Source: Okapia johnstoni (lineage: Eukaryota > Chordata > Mammalia > Artiodactyla > Giraffidae). Taken from it: a stretch of 64,000 bases of DNA. The notes beneath the pieces are model-generated. The model saw only the letters and a program-made list of their open reading frames with translations. It made no database searches and was not told where the DNA came from. Positions 1-11,478 of this stretch are shown in pieces. Made by a program: the position numbers and the translations under genes. The number at the start of each line of letters is the position of its first letter. Position 1 is the first letter of the stretch. Where the stretch lies: positions 83,524,001 through 83,588,000 of the forward strand of contig CM044318.1 of the NCBI GenBank assembly GCA_024291935.2, written 5' to 3'.

Positions 1-900
1 TCTTACAATTACTTACCTATCACCCAGAGCCAAATACACTCTGAGAAGACTTTTTCCTTAAGTCTTGTATGCCGTGTGAATGACTCAGAACCCACCTCCA
101 TACAGAGCAAGCTTCAGAGCAAGGATCTGGGGTCTCTGCTCCTGGATTTCATGCAAGTACAGATACAGCGCTGCCCCATGGGACCGAGCAGCATGTCCTG
201 GTTCTTTTTTTTTTTTTTTTCCTCCCATACCTGTCGTATTTTGAGTGCAAAAGGAGAAATCAAAGGCAGACTCTCTTCCCCAAAAAGGGGGAGAAATGTG
301 CTTATTTACCCAGCTCTTCAGTTATTTATCAAAGCGCGCTCGCTCTGTGCAGCAGGCCGCGGAGCCCTCATCTCCCTTTAGCCTTTCTCACCTCGATTTA
401 CATTTTGTTTATTACATACAGCACCCCTGGAGCCGGAGCAGCAGTCGCTAGGATCTGGCCAAAACAAATGTGCTTGCAGCGAGATCTTTATCTGCCAGGC
501 TTGGCCTGGGGTATTTGTCATGCAGAGATTCCCTTCGGGGTATTTTTGGAGACTTGGAAAAATTGTGTGTTTCCCATTAAAACCCACGTACCGTGGGGCC
601 GAATCTGTTTGACGGGGTGATGGAAATGTTGGCTCTTGTCTACCCTTGTGTATACGAAGATTTTCCCAGGATTAGACGATGTTTAACATTTAACGTCCCG
701 GATTTCTGAGCACTCATGATTGTCAGGAGATCTTCCAGACACCCCAAGGGAGGTTGCTCAGGTGGCAGAAGCTGCCCCTCCCTGAGACGGAGGCGTCTGG
801 GTCCCAAAGAATAAGCTCCATGTTTTGTCATGAGAAGAAAGACTCCCAGTGGGGTTTTAAGAATTGGGGAGTGGTAACCAGGAATTTTGGACCCAAATCT

Positions 901-1003
901 GAGCAAACTCTGGAAGATAGAGAAGGACAGACGAGCCTGGAGGGCTACAGCCCATGGGGGTCACAAAGAGTCAGACATGACTTAGTGACTGACAGCAACA
1001 AAC
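901..1003 (+). repeat. BovB / Bov-A 3' end fragment
   Basis: The segment runs from gagcaaactctggaagatag to gactgacagcaacaaac and includes the cacaaagagtcagacatgac block typical of the shared 3' end of BovB LINEs and Bov-A SINEs. It is a short diverged piece in sense orientation. Confidence 0.8.
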
Positions 1004-2740
1004 CAGGGGTCTGGCAGAGGTGACCAGAGGTAGAGGGTTCCCACTGCGATCTGACCATTACCGTGCTCTTCCTTTGTCTCCAAAGGATACAAACAGAAAA
1101 ACAAGTCCTCTTTTTCTTAGTCTACACTTCAAGAGTCACCTTGATCCCCATTGATTCCAAGCCTGATTTCATCATTAAATTTGAACAAGAGATGCTCCAG
1201 GGAAAATCCATAATGCAAATGCCAGAAAAAGAAAAAAAAAGAAGATGAATACTGGAGAATTGCATCCAGCCCTGTCTCATCTTGAGGACCATTGGTTCTC
1301 CAAGGCTAAACTCTAGGGACCTCACTGTGGCTGAGGCTCATCACTGGTGCCCAGCCAGTGTGTCCTGCGTTAATAGGAGGAGTAATAATCGGAGATTATT
1401 GCTGTAACAATTACAGTGAAATTGGAGACACTGTTGTTTTTGGAACATACCTTTCCAATCCCTGCATTCACGAGGACTTGTTACTATCCTATACTCCCCT
1501 CCCAGCCAGGAATAGTGAAGACTGTCAGTGACGGAGTCCTCTGTGATACTCCAGTTGTGCTTGATGTACACCTCTCTGTCACCATCATCTGTTTTATGAA
1601 ACACTGGCTCTGGCATTTTTTTAGACATAATACAAGAGAAGTGACACCTGAGAGACAGAATATAATAGCATTTTTGAGAGAATGCTTTGCCTCAGTTACA
1701 TGCCTTTCAGAAATAATAAGCTTTGGGGGAAGTGATGAAAATCACATTATATTAGAGCTTTAGTCAAAGTATTATTTATTTAGTAAAGGTTAATAAGATT
1801 TTTTTAAGTAAGATTTTAGTAGTATTCAGATTCCTTGTTGAATGTCACATTCTGTGTATATGTCCACTCGGTACAAATTTCAGAATACATTTCATTTAGG
1901 CCACTTATAAGGATTATATATTTTGTTAAGGGTCTTCATTTATAATAGCCAAATTTGTTTAATGGTTCTCTTTTCTGAAATCTGTATTAGCTGAGTTCTA
2001 AGGAAAGCTAAATTATTTATTGTATCCATTCTGTTTCCAGATTATGTAAAAATATTAGTAATATTGATTAACTCTGGGTAAATTACAAGTCTTAATAACA
2101 TAATGTTGCAAATAATTCATTCAAGCATTTAACTCTTATGCATTCTTCTATTATATGTTGGAAAGAAATGATATAAATTATAATGGAGTAAAATAAAAAT
2201 AAATCAGAAATTCTGAAATTAAAGATAAGGAGGCAGGAGTTCTAAAAGGCCTCTTTCTGGATAGCCCTGCCTCTAAATTTAATTATGTCATCTCACATAA
2301 GGCCAGCACCCCCTTTTTTTGGAAATGAGGTTTCCAGCATCTTCTTTCCAGGTATAGGTAAGGGAGGGATGGGGTCTCCCAGCTCCTTCCTCTGCCGGCT
2401 TCTTATCACTTCAAGTTCTCTGGAAGCTCACCCATGTCACTCCCAGCCCTCAGGAGTTCAGGTCCAGCCAGGTTTGGGAGCCACTGCCCAGGTGAGGCAA
2501 AATGGCAACAAAAAATGGAAAAAAAAAAAAACTGGAATTTTTGAGTTAGCAATCGAAAGCAGAGGCCTCAAAAGGTATGGTACCAACACTTCCAAAAAAG
2601 TAATTGAAATAGAAAAGAAAAGTATACAGGTTTGGAACCTGAAAGAAGCCAGTTTCTGCTTTCTGAGGGACACATTTTAGAAGCGTGTTACTCCAGTAAC
2701 GCTAGAGAAGATGACAGGCCCCTGTCCCCTGAGTCTGTGT

Positions 2741-2845
2741 TTGTTTGTCTATGCAGCTAAGTCTTAGTTCCCGGACCAGGGATTGAACCCAGGACCTCAG
2801 CAGTGCAAGCCATTGTAACCACTGGATCGCTAGGGAACTCCCTGC
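2741..2845 (-). repeat. CHR-type tRNA-derived SINE fragment
   Basis: Read on the minus strand it starts agggagttccctagcgatcc and includes ggttcaatccctggtccggg, the B-box-like part of cetartiodactyl tRNA-derived CHR SINEs. It is 5'-complete but 3'-truncated. Confidence 0.8.
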
Positions 2846-2984
2846 CCCTGGGTAATTGTTACAGCAGACAGATAAGGGACCGCTGTGGACGGCCAGCATC
2901 CTTTCTACTACGGAGGGTCCCCTGGAAAGATCCCGTGACAAGCAGGCAGGGAATGGGGGACACGGCTGAGGCTTCAGAATCCCA

Positions 2985-3120
2985 GACCTGGGTTCCCATC
3001 CTGCCCCGCTATTTCCAGTGGACAACATGCTGGTTTTGGGAAGTTTGCAGTTTCTTCATCTGTAAAACAGAGTTCAGAATGACCCCCACTCTGGGAGAGG
3101 GTGGTGCCAATGAGGTGGGA
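2985..3120 (+). repeat. Probable MIR element
   Basis: The stretch cagtttcttcatctgtaaaa, preceded by a diverged core, resembles the 3' half of a mammalian-wide MIR SINE. It is old and diverged, so the ends are uncertain. Confidence 0.5.
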
Positions 3121-3313
3121 GTGTAGGAGAAATCTTTGTACCTTCTGCTCAGTTTTGCTAGAAAATATAAAGTCTATTAATTTTCTTTTTAAAGTTCAAT
3201 TTTTAAAATTAAAGGAGGCATGGTTGCCATCTCACAAAATGATGCTGAGAATCACAGAGGCTCTTCCTGTGAGGCTTGTCGTCTAGTTGTACTTAGTAAA
3301 TGTCAGCTAATAC

Positions 3314-3416
3314 TATAATACTCATTATTAGTCACGGGCAATAGTATTTGAGAAGGTTTCTCAAAAGTTCTTTTTAAGCAAATACTATTGCCCTGTGAAT
3401 CATAATGAATATTATA
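3314..3416. repeat. Imperfect palindrome with ~38-nt arms
   Basis: Left arm 3314-3350 and right arm 3379-3416 are reverse complements with about 34 matching positions, three mismatches and one gap, around a 28-nt loop. The inner 15 bp of the arms (gggcaatagtatttg) match perfectly. It could be a MITE-like fold-back DNA element or a hairpin-forming transcript segment. I do not recognise a named family. Confidence 0.75.
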
Positions 3417-3495
3417 ATCTGATGCTTAAAAAAATTAAATCTGGACAAGATAGGTGAGCTATAAGATAAAGGAGTTATTTAAATAAGCATTTTCG

Positions 3496-3730
3496 GGGAC
3501 TTCCCTCGCAGCCCAGTGGTTAAGAATCCGCCTTCCAATGCAGGGGACACGAGTTCAATCCCTGGTCAGGAAACTAAGATCCCACATGCCATGGGGCAGT
3601 TAAGCCTGCATGCTCAACTACTGAACCTGGGCGCCACAGCTGCAACAAAAGATCCCTCATGATGCGATGAAGGCCCCACCTGCCTCCACTAAGACCCGAC
3701 GGAACCAAATAAATAAATATTAAAAATAAG
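3496..3730 (+). repeat. CHR-2-type tRNA-derived SINE, near full length
   Basis: The element begins ggggacttccctcgcagccc, carries ttcaatccctggtcaggaaa and ends in an AAATAAATA-rich tail. This is the usual build of a cetartiodactyl CHR SINE. Confidence 0.85.
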
Positions 3731-4372
3731 TAAGCATTTTCTGATCACATCGTAAGTCAAAGAAACCAGAGTCCTTTCTGTTTTCACAGCTTCATATTCT
3801 GAGGTCTAGCATTGCTTTCTTTGATTGCAGTCCTTTGGAAGGTTATAGAAATCACTCAACATTATTTACAGAGGTTCCAAATAGTCAACTGTTTCTCAGA
3901 TGATGTTGCAGACAGAGAGGTCCCAAGAGACCACCTACCCTACCCGCCTTCAGTTTATCAATTCTTGTTCATTATCTACAAAGTGAGATGCCCAGTGTCC
4001 CGTCTCCCAGCCCTGCTCTTTCCAAACCTGGGTACCACTGGCAGCTCACGCCTCTTATGTGTGTGATGTAATTGTCTATTTGTGAAATGGCGTTTATTGT
4101 CTGTAACAGACAAACCATGACTGCAGGCCCTGTACTAGATGGATTTTTTTTAATAGCTTCACTTGCAGCATTTGCAATACGGTCCACTTCTTATACTACA
4201 GGCTGGACACAGTCAAAATTGTTGCCTGTGAATGAGAAATGGATATATATTCTCCAGATCCTAGCCTTCAAAATCATAGTGATCTGTGTAGTTTTGTTAT
4301 GTCCACTGAAGCCCATTTCAGAATCCTTTTATTAAAAAAAAAATTGTTGAATAATGCGTTTCTTTATTCAAG

Positions 4373-4521
4373 GTCAACACAAGATCAAGTTCATTCCAGA
4401 AATGGTCGGTCCCATATTGGAAATGACACTGATTCCAGAGACAGAGCTGCGCAAAGCCACCATCCCCATCTTCTTCGACATGATGCAGTGTGAATTCCAC
4501 TCCACCCGAAGCTTCCAGATG
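4373..4521 (+). CDS. DOCK1: DOCK1 exon 1 of window (about residues 1074-1123)
   Basis: 149 bases follow the acceptor ttattcaag and end at donor ATG|gtaagg. The first two bases complete a glycine codon, so the upstream intron is phase 1; the exon ends in phase 0. It encodes (G)[19 protein letters not shown] through TRSFQM, 49 complete codons, recognisable as DOCK1 in the helical segment before DHR-2. There is no stop and no damage. Use within DOCK1 is certain from frame continuity into the next exon (FENEII). Structural prediction for this part is helical repeats, but no catalytic residue is known here. Confidence 0.93.
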
Positions 4522-4854
4522 GTAAGGACGGGGGTGTGTGGTAAGTGGCTTGGAGACAAGCCACTTTCTCAAGGTGCTATGGCGTGTCCTCTTGAAAGGA
4601 CTCATAGATAGTTCTGCAGTTACACATGCTGAATATGAAAAACACTTCCCTGCATCTTAAGAGAGAAGAGTCCTAGGCTTTCCTTGTGGAGGAAGCCTGT
4701 CGTTCTTAAGGAGGACTGCTCTCAGCTTTATGGAGCATTGTTCTTTGTTTTTAGCTTTCAGTTACTTTTATCTGGATTTACTTACACGTTAAAACTGGGT
4801 AAAACTCTTTCACCCTCCTTCATAGGTGCAGCAGAGGGTTTGATCAGACATTAC

Positions 4855-4980
4855 TGGCTTGCTCTTTTGACCTCACTGGTGGGTTTCGATGACCTGTGGT
4901 TCTTGCTCTGTCTCGGCCCCAGGGTCCATCTGCTTCCCTCGCCCCCCTTTCCAGGCCCTCCTGGACCACAGCATTTGTCT
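4855..4980. repeat. 125-bp dispersed duplication, copy 1
   Basis: This segment (tggcttgctcttttgacctc to cacagcatttgtct) is about 95% identical, in direct orientation, to 5586-5710. It differs by four substitutions and a short substitution/indel patch. The flanks differ: copy 1 sits in A+T-richer sequence, so it is more likely the inserted copy. Confidence 0.85.
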
Positions 4981-5111
4981 TATTTTCTGACTGGCTGCTT
5001 CTTGCTGAGTTACCCTATTTTTAAATCTAAAGTCTTTGCCTTTCTTCTAAGTGTGTGCCTTGGTGTTTTCACCTGTGCAGTGAGACAGATGAAGTTCCTT
5101 AAGGTATATTT

Positions 5112-5345
5112 AGGGACTTTCCTGGTGGCCCAGCGGTTGAGACTTCATGCCACCACCGCAGCAGACACAGGTTCGATCCCTGTCAGGGAACTAAGAGCCT
5201 GCACGCCCATGGCCAGGAATTTTCGGTCAAGGACCCTTGGCCATTTGTTTATTTATATTATCTTCTGTTTGTACCTTCATAGACAGGTGATAAGACACCC
5301 TGAAAGTAAAATCAGGCCAAAAAAAAAAAAACTAGTGAAGAAAAA
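5112..5345 (+). repeat. CHR-type tRNA-derived SINE
   Basis: It begins agggactttcctggtggccc, carries ggttcgatccctgtcaggga and is followed by A-rich sequence with a 12-base A run near 5320-5331. The 3' part after about 5220 is less certain. Confidence 0.75.
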
Positions 5346-5450
5346 ATCTCTTTGCTAAAGTAATCTGTTCTTGTGAATTGAGAAATGATCAATTTCCTTT
5401 TCCATTGTTGGGACAGCTCAGATTTTCTATTGACCTATCTCAGCCTCCCT

Positions 5451-5475
5451 GGGGCGGGGGCGGGGGGAGAGGGGG
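5451..5475 (+). other. G-quadruplex motif
   Basis: Four G-tracts of 4, 5, 6 and 5 bases are separated by loops C, C and AGA on the + strand. This is a textbook potential intramolecular quadruplex and would also be present in the DOCK1 pre-mRNA. Confidence 0.7.
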
Positions 5476-5585
5476 AATGCCACAGGACATGTCATCCTTC
5501 CCAAGTCTGCTGCTTGCCCAGGGCCCTCGTTCCTGCCAGGCTCCTTGTCATCCGGCTCACAGGTCCCGTTCCACTGGCCCGGCCT

Positions 5586-5710
5586 TGGCTTGCTCTTTTG
5601 ACCTCGCTGGTGGGTTGCGATGACCTGTGGTTCTTGCTCTGTCTCAGCCCCAGGGTCCATCTGCTTCCCTCGCCCCCATTCCAGGCCCTCCTGGACCACA
5701 GCGTTTGTCT
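5586..5710. repeat. 125-bp dispersed duplication, copy 2
   Basis: Direct repeat of 4855-4980, about 605 bp apart. It lies inside a G+C-rich segment (about 5440-5890) whose composition matches its own, so this is probably the source copy. Confidence 0.85.
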
Positions 5711-6815
5711 CTCCACTCGCCGTATCTTTTCCTTTCTATTCTCGGCTCGACTCTCGTCCTCCAGTGGCCCCTCTCCTGAAGCCCAGGGCATGCCCTTGCC
5801 TCCTTGTCCATGACGCTGGGGAATAAGTGTCGCTGACACGTGCACAGAAGAGCAGGGCACGGCCACCCTGCCCACACCCGCCCCGCCCCCATCCAGGGAG
5901 TTTCTAGGACAGGGCTGGCTGACTGCTGTTTAATCTGCCACCAATTCAATTATCTAACCTTATTAATCGCATCAACAAGGCTTAAATTGGCTCTGCGTTC
6001 ATAGCAGATGTGCAGACCAAATGGAGTGAGGGGAAGGCATGAAGGTTTTTCATTTTTACAAAACTTCAGTGTTTGGAACATATGATGGAGCCTCTTTTCT
6101 GAGCGGTTGCTGTAGCTTTCAGAATGGGGCTGTTCAGACTCTCCTGTGAACTATGTGCCGTGAGCAGTTGTTTCACACTCGTGCAGTTGCAGTGGAGAAG
6201 TGACCTGCTGGATTCAGAAGTAATACCTGCCATTTCACTCAAGTTTAAACTGCCTCACACCATCACTGGAATTTCAAAAGCATGTCTTACACAGCGGCAT
6301 TTTTTTAAAGTTCCCCAGGGCTGTTGCTCCTAGGGTCTCCAGCTGCAGTGGAGGGCATTTCATTAGAATGTTCTAATACATACAATTCCCCAGGAGTCTA
6401 CTTCTTCCTTGTCTCCATTTCTGCAAGAAGGAGCATGAATCTTCTTTCAAAATAAGCGTTCCCTTTTCTGTGTCCCGGGTGTTGCTCGTCCTGTCTCCCC
6501 AATGTCTAAGCACTGAAGGGTCTGGCATGGAGGTGGGATAGGATGGCATGGAGGTCGGATAAGGTAGCCTGGAGTTATGGGTTTACATGCCCTCCTGGTA
6601 GCCTGGAACCCTCTTTCCATGGCTGCAGGCAATTCCTGACCTTGATACCATTGGCTCTGGGCAGGTCCTAACAGGTGCACGTGATCTGATCCATCGTGGA
6701 AGAGCTTGGACGAGACAGGAGCATCTGAACTAGGAGGCTCACATATGTACCAAGTGGCCTTGCATTGTAGAAATCCTTCCCACCTAGAAAATAATCTGCT
6801 TCATGTTAGCAGGCA

Positions 6816-7155
6816 GGCTTTCCTGATGGCACAGGGGTAAAGAGTCTGCCAGCAATGCAGGAGACACGGGAGACATGGGTTTGATCCCTGGGTCAGGAAG
6901 ATTCCCTAGAGCAGGGCATGGCAACCCAATTCCCAGGTGGCACTAGTGGTAAAGAACCTGCCTGCCAATGCAGGAGATGTGAGATACACAGGTTCAATCC
7001 CTGGGGTGGGAAGATTCCCTGAAGGAGGAAATGGCAACCCACTCCAGTATTCATGCCTGGAGAATCCCATGGACAGAGGAGCCTGGTGGGCTACAGTCTG
7101 TGGGAAATAACTGCAGAGTGGGATATAACTGAACTACTGAGCATGCACACATCAC
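6816..7155 (+). repeat. Two head-to-tail Bov-tA SINEs
   Basis: A first element (6816 to about 6929), with tRNA-like head and ttgatccctgggtcaggaag, breaks off in the gcatggcaaccca block. A second (about 6930-7155) starts there with ttcccaggtggcactagtgg and is near full length. Either the second inserted into the first or a partial dimer was copied. Confidence 0.88.
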
Positions 7156-7225
7156 ATAGATCAGCTGAGCCTTGTAACCACAAGATGAGCCTTAACTAAC
7201 TTCTCCCAGATCTTGCCGAGAAAGT

Positions 7226-7440
7226 GTGAAAGTGAAAGTGTTAGTTGCTCGGTCGTATCCAACTCTTTGGGACCCCATGGACTGTAGCCCACCAGGCTCC
7301 TCTGTCCATGGGATTCTCCAGGCAAGAATTAAGGAGTGGGTTGCCATTTCTTTCTCCAGGGGATCTTCCCAACCCAGGGATTGAACCCAGGTCTCTCACA
7401 TTGCAGATGGATTCTTGACTGTCTGAGCCACCAGACCTGC
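7226..7440 (-). repeat. Bov-tA SINE
   Basis: Minus-strand element: accccatggactgtagccca and gggattgaacccaggtctct are reverse complements of the Bov-tA body and tRNA-like head. It faces the + strand SINEs 70 bp upstream. Confidence 0.9.
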
Positions 7441-8202
7441 CCCCCAAATGGGTACATTCTGAGCCTCAGCTTCACTAGATTTTGCTTCAGAAGAAAAGCA
7501 GACCTTTTAAATTCTCTCTTGGCACCTTTTTTTTGAAGAATTCCTTTCCTTCTATCTTTGGAAAATACAGAACTAACAGCTAAGAATTGCAGCAAATGGC
7601 CACGTGGGCTCTAGACCATTAATAAAAATGGGATGGAAAAGACTCCGCAGCAAAATAGTGTTTTCGGTCACAGAGCTATTTTCTGTTCTCTTCCTGAGGG
7701 TCAGCAAAATGCTCCAAGACTTCCAGCAATTCCTGTTTAGTTGTAAAAAATTATAACATGAGTAATCTTTGTGTCCCAAATGTTGGGAATTCCTGTTTGA
7801 ATAATCTCTTCCTGCTGCCCAGGCTGGTTACCTTAAGCAAATAATTGAATAAGCCGAGTGGGTGTTGGCAGCTTCTGCCTCTTGGTGGCAAAGCCAATGT
7901 AGTTTGCACTGTGCTAAGAATGTGAGTCAGTTCAGCGGGGATTTTACCTGGTTTATGCCTCGGTTCTTTGGGATTTTGTTCATTGCTTTATTCTCGCTTT
8001 AGTGTAAAAAATAAGACTTGATTCTGTTGTTTTGGATGCTTAGAAGGGAAATATGGCCCCCAAATCAGGCTTTCATTTCACTGAACCCCAGACTCAGAAG
8101 TGGTCCAAGAGGTCATGGAAGCTAACACCCTGGACTCTGAAAGTTCTGATGACACTGAATCGTATTAATATTATAAAAGCTTTCCAGCAAAGAGTTGCCT
8201 GA

Positions 8203-8427
8203 GTATGTGCATGCTAAGTCACTTCAGTCGTGTCTGACTCTTTGTGACCCCTGGATCGTAGCCCACCAGGCTTTTCTGTCCATTGGATTCTCCAGGGAAG
8301 AATACTGGAGTGGGTTGCTATTTCCTACTCCAGGGGATCTTCCCGACCCAGGGATCAAACCCACGTCTCGTACATCTCCTGCATTGGCAGGCAGGTTCTT
8401 TACAACTAGCACCACCTGGGAAGCCCA
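8203..8427 (-). repeat. Bov-tA SINE, near full length
   Basis: Runs from the tail (gtgcatgctaagtcacttca) to the tRNA-like head (agcaccacctgggaagccc), reading minus to plus. The long open reading frames across it are fossils of the SINE sequence. Confidence 0.9.
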
Positions 8428-9239
8428 AAGATCTGCCTAGACTCCCATAAGCCCCTTTAGCCCCCAGGACTTATGTTCAGGCTGGCTCCTGGAGTTCACT
8501 GTCAGTGATGACAGCCCCTAAGGTGGTCCCTGGTCTGTGCTGTATCGCAGAGGAGCACAGGTCACCTGTGCGAGGTGTTGCCAGGTGTAGCCACGCAGCA
8601 GACAGTCTCCTGCCAGGCTGCTGCAGGTCTGGGGCTTGCTATAGGCTCCTGGGTGTTTCACAGAAGCTTCAAGGTCACTGAGCTGCCTGCTTGTTAGACC
8701 TAGAGGGATGTGGGGACTTTATCGATAGGACGTGGGCTATGGAGTGCCAGAGACTAATTAAATGTGTAATTAAGTTTACAGAGCGGTTAGGCCAAGGGAA
8801 TGCAATATACCTCAAAATAGTGGTGTGTCTGAGCACAAGGATTAAAGGCTGAGTGATAGATTTGGGGGGCGTCAGTTACTTTTCAGGTGTCAACCTGTGA
8901 GCACAGAGCCCCAGGGGTGTGGGAGACCAGGGCACTCTCTGCTAAGCCTGTGCCTTCCCCTTGGCCATGTGATCCACACAGACCGTTAATTGACTTTCAC
9001 CCACCCCACCACCACCCTACCCCAGCCTTCTAGTAATGCTAAAGAGAAAGCCATGGCTCTGCAATGCTGTTGGCTTGGACAGTTCCGTCTGGGGGCACAG
9101 AACGAAAGACAATCTGATTTCTGGAGCTCTCTAACACCAGGGGATGGTCTAAAATCTTGGTCAGACCTCCAGCATCTTGTGAGATGCTCTTCTCTAAAAA
9201 AACACGAATTAGGACAAAGCGCAGCCAGACAGGCAGGCC

Positions 9240-9685
9240 CAGGAGATGTTGTGGGTTTGGTTCCAGATCACCATGATGAAGGGAAATCTCAACAAAGCAA
9301 ATTGCGTGAATTTTTTGGTTTCCTTGTTCATTTGAAAGTTGTGTTTTCCCTATACGGAAGTTTCTTAAATGTACAATGGCATTATATCTAAAAAAGCAAT
9401 GTTCACATCTTAATTAAAAACACTTTATTGCTAAAAAAGAAAAGTTATTTTATTGCTAAAAAGTGCTAACCATCATCTGAACCTTCAGTGAGTCTTAAAG
9501 TCTGGTGGAGGGTTTGGAAGACTGCAAGAATTACCAAAATGTGACACAGAGAAGTGAGCAAATGCTGTTCGATCAGTGGCACAGAGAGACACGCTCAAGG
9601 CACAGACCTTCAGTCAGTAAAAATGCAGTATCTGCAAAGCACAGTAAAGCAACGTGCAGTAAGAAGAAGCTTGCCTGCACTCAGG
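9240..9685. mobile_element. Tigger-like DNA transposon, internally deleted
   Basis: The left part (gttgtgggtttggttccaga, then cactttattgctaaaaa and ctaaccatcatctgaacc) and the right part (gaattaccaaaatgtgacac, then gcagtatctgcaaagcacag) are the two ends of the Tigger1 family of TcMar elements as I recall it. The transposase region between them is missing, so this is a non-autonomous fossil. There is also a small internal repeat of ttattgctaaaaa. Confidence 0.75.
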
Positions 9686-11458
9686 TTTTCTTGAAGGGCC
9701 AAAGAAGTTTTGCTAATGTGCTTCGCTTCCCACAGTACTAGAGCTCACCTTTCTCTCAGCTGTTGACCCATGTGGTGAGTTTCCGGTTCCAACCTTTCCA
9801 TCTTGGTCCTGCTTTGCTCTGACATAACCCCAGATCTCTTCTATAAACATGTCCCTGGATACCTGGAGAATGCAAGCCTGGTTTTATACATTTATAAATG
9901 CAGTATAGCAAGAACGGTAAGCCTAACCCCCTACAGTAATAATGCATTCCAAACCAAGGAGAACTGGCTTTTAGATTATCCTGTACTGAGACCTTTCATT
10001 CTGTGATCTCTTAAGTTAGAGCCAATAACTCATGGTTGATGTTGGCACTGAGCAGTGAAAGCAATGGTTCTTTCTAAGTTAATTGAGTTAAAGATGATGT
10101 TAATGTCATACATTACTCCTGTGAGCATAGTTCCCTTCAGCCTCCACTGTGTTCAACTTAACAGCAACCTTCTGAAAAGCCCTATGTTTATACGTGGCCT
10201 CTTACGTTTCATGTTCTCGTAGGGCTGCTGGTATCAGGTGCTTAGAGATGTTCTGTTCAATATTTTAAGCTGGACACCCTGTGGATATTTCTGTAACGAT
10301 ATTAGTGTTTCAGGAAAGAGGGGATAATATAATGATTTTGCTTACCACATGAGTGAGCCTCTGTTACCTTCCGAGCAACACAGTAAACCCTTGCTAATTT
10401 TATCCCAAGCATAGAGAATCCTGTTTCAAATTACCAGACAGCATGCCTTTACAAGTAAGATAATAAACATGATTTTTAGAAAACCAACCCTGCTCTTTCA
10501 GCAAACGTACTTTCTCCAGTTTATTTGGACAGGATCATTTAATCCTGATTATGGTAACAGTTCACAGCACAGGAGCGAACTGATTCTAGTATATTCAGTG
10601 AAAATTGATGAAGGCCCTGGAATTTGAGGCTAGCTGCAGATCTGTGGAATTGAATCCTCGCTGATAAACGGAATAGGGTTGCCAGGTGTTTGTGCAAATT
10701 ACAGAGTTTAGACTTGAGGTTAGTGAAATTAGAATCAACTGTGTTCTTCTGATTTACTTATCATTCATCCACTCTTTTTAGAAAACATTAAATTCATCAG
10801 TCAAAATTTGATAAGCAGCCTACTTAGGGAGCTGGAGCTTCCTTTATTGCCCTTGTTTGTGGCAGCGAGGTTTGTGGAGAAGCAGAGAAAACATGCCGTT
10901 TTCAGAAAGTAGACTCTAAATTCAAATACCTTCTGATTAACTAGTGATGAGCAATTTGAAATGACAATATGTGTTTGCCTGTGTTAGTATGAGGTATGTT
11001 TTTCTTCACTCTCTAAGCCTTCTTTTTGTATGCTCCTTAAACATACGTGGAATTGAATCTTGTGTTTTAATTAAATTTAGTCTTATTTTACCTCGTGATG
11101 GTTTCTTCTGAAGAATCAGCACTCACCACTTAATCACTGGCATCCCCATCATGGTGCCATCATGGAAGATGGGGCTGCCTTGAAATGCCAACTTTTGGTC
11201 CAGTAGCAAGCCATTTCTCTTGTGCTAGTTTCCAGAAAGAACCACCTTTTGCAGAATTTTTTTCTGTAAAGAGATGAATAATAGTGGGTTAGTATCCAAC
11301 AGTTGTTATTATATAGTAAAAGTCATTCTCCTGAGACCTCAGGTGAACCAAAAAAATGCAACTCATTCTTTCCTCTTCAGTAGGAAGAACCATCTTTTTC
11401 CTCTGTTCCCAAAATCTCTGAACTTCTTAAGCCCAACAGAATCAAAGAGGGTGTTTAC

Positions 11459-11478
11459 GGGGGGTGGGGGCGGGGGAG
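11459..11478 (+). other. G-rich tract
   Basis: Three G-runs of six, five and five bases separated by single T and C. This is a weaker quadruplex candidate than the one near 5451 because only three long tracts are present. Confidence 0.5.

Larger units (their letters stand above)
1..4372 (+). other. DOCK1: Intron (3' part) upstream of exon 1
   Basis: No exon is recognisable here. The preceding DOCK1 exon should end with a phase-1 split glycine codon, and I do not see it. The segment holds a T-run at about 205-222, a short BovB/Bov-A 3' end (901-1003), an A+T-rich stretch without recognisable repeats (about 1750-2290), two CHR SINEs, a probable MIR and an imperfect palindrome at 3314-3416. Confidence 0.8.

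Noticed and set aside
1063..1248. Possible upstream DOCK1 exon
   Set aside because: The peptide does not resemble DOCK1 and does not join exon 1 in phase.
4684..5358. 224-codon + strand open frame
   Set aside because: It runs through the 125-bp duplication and a CHR SINE, has no recognisable motif, and its composition changes along its length.
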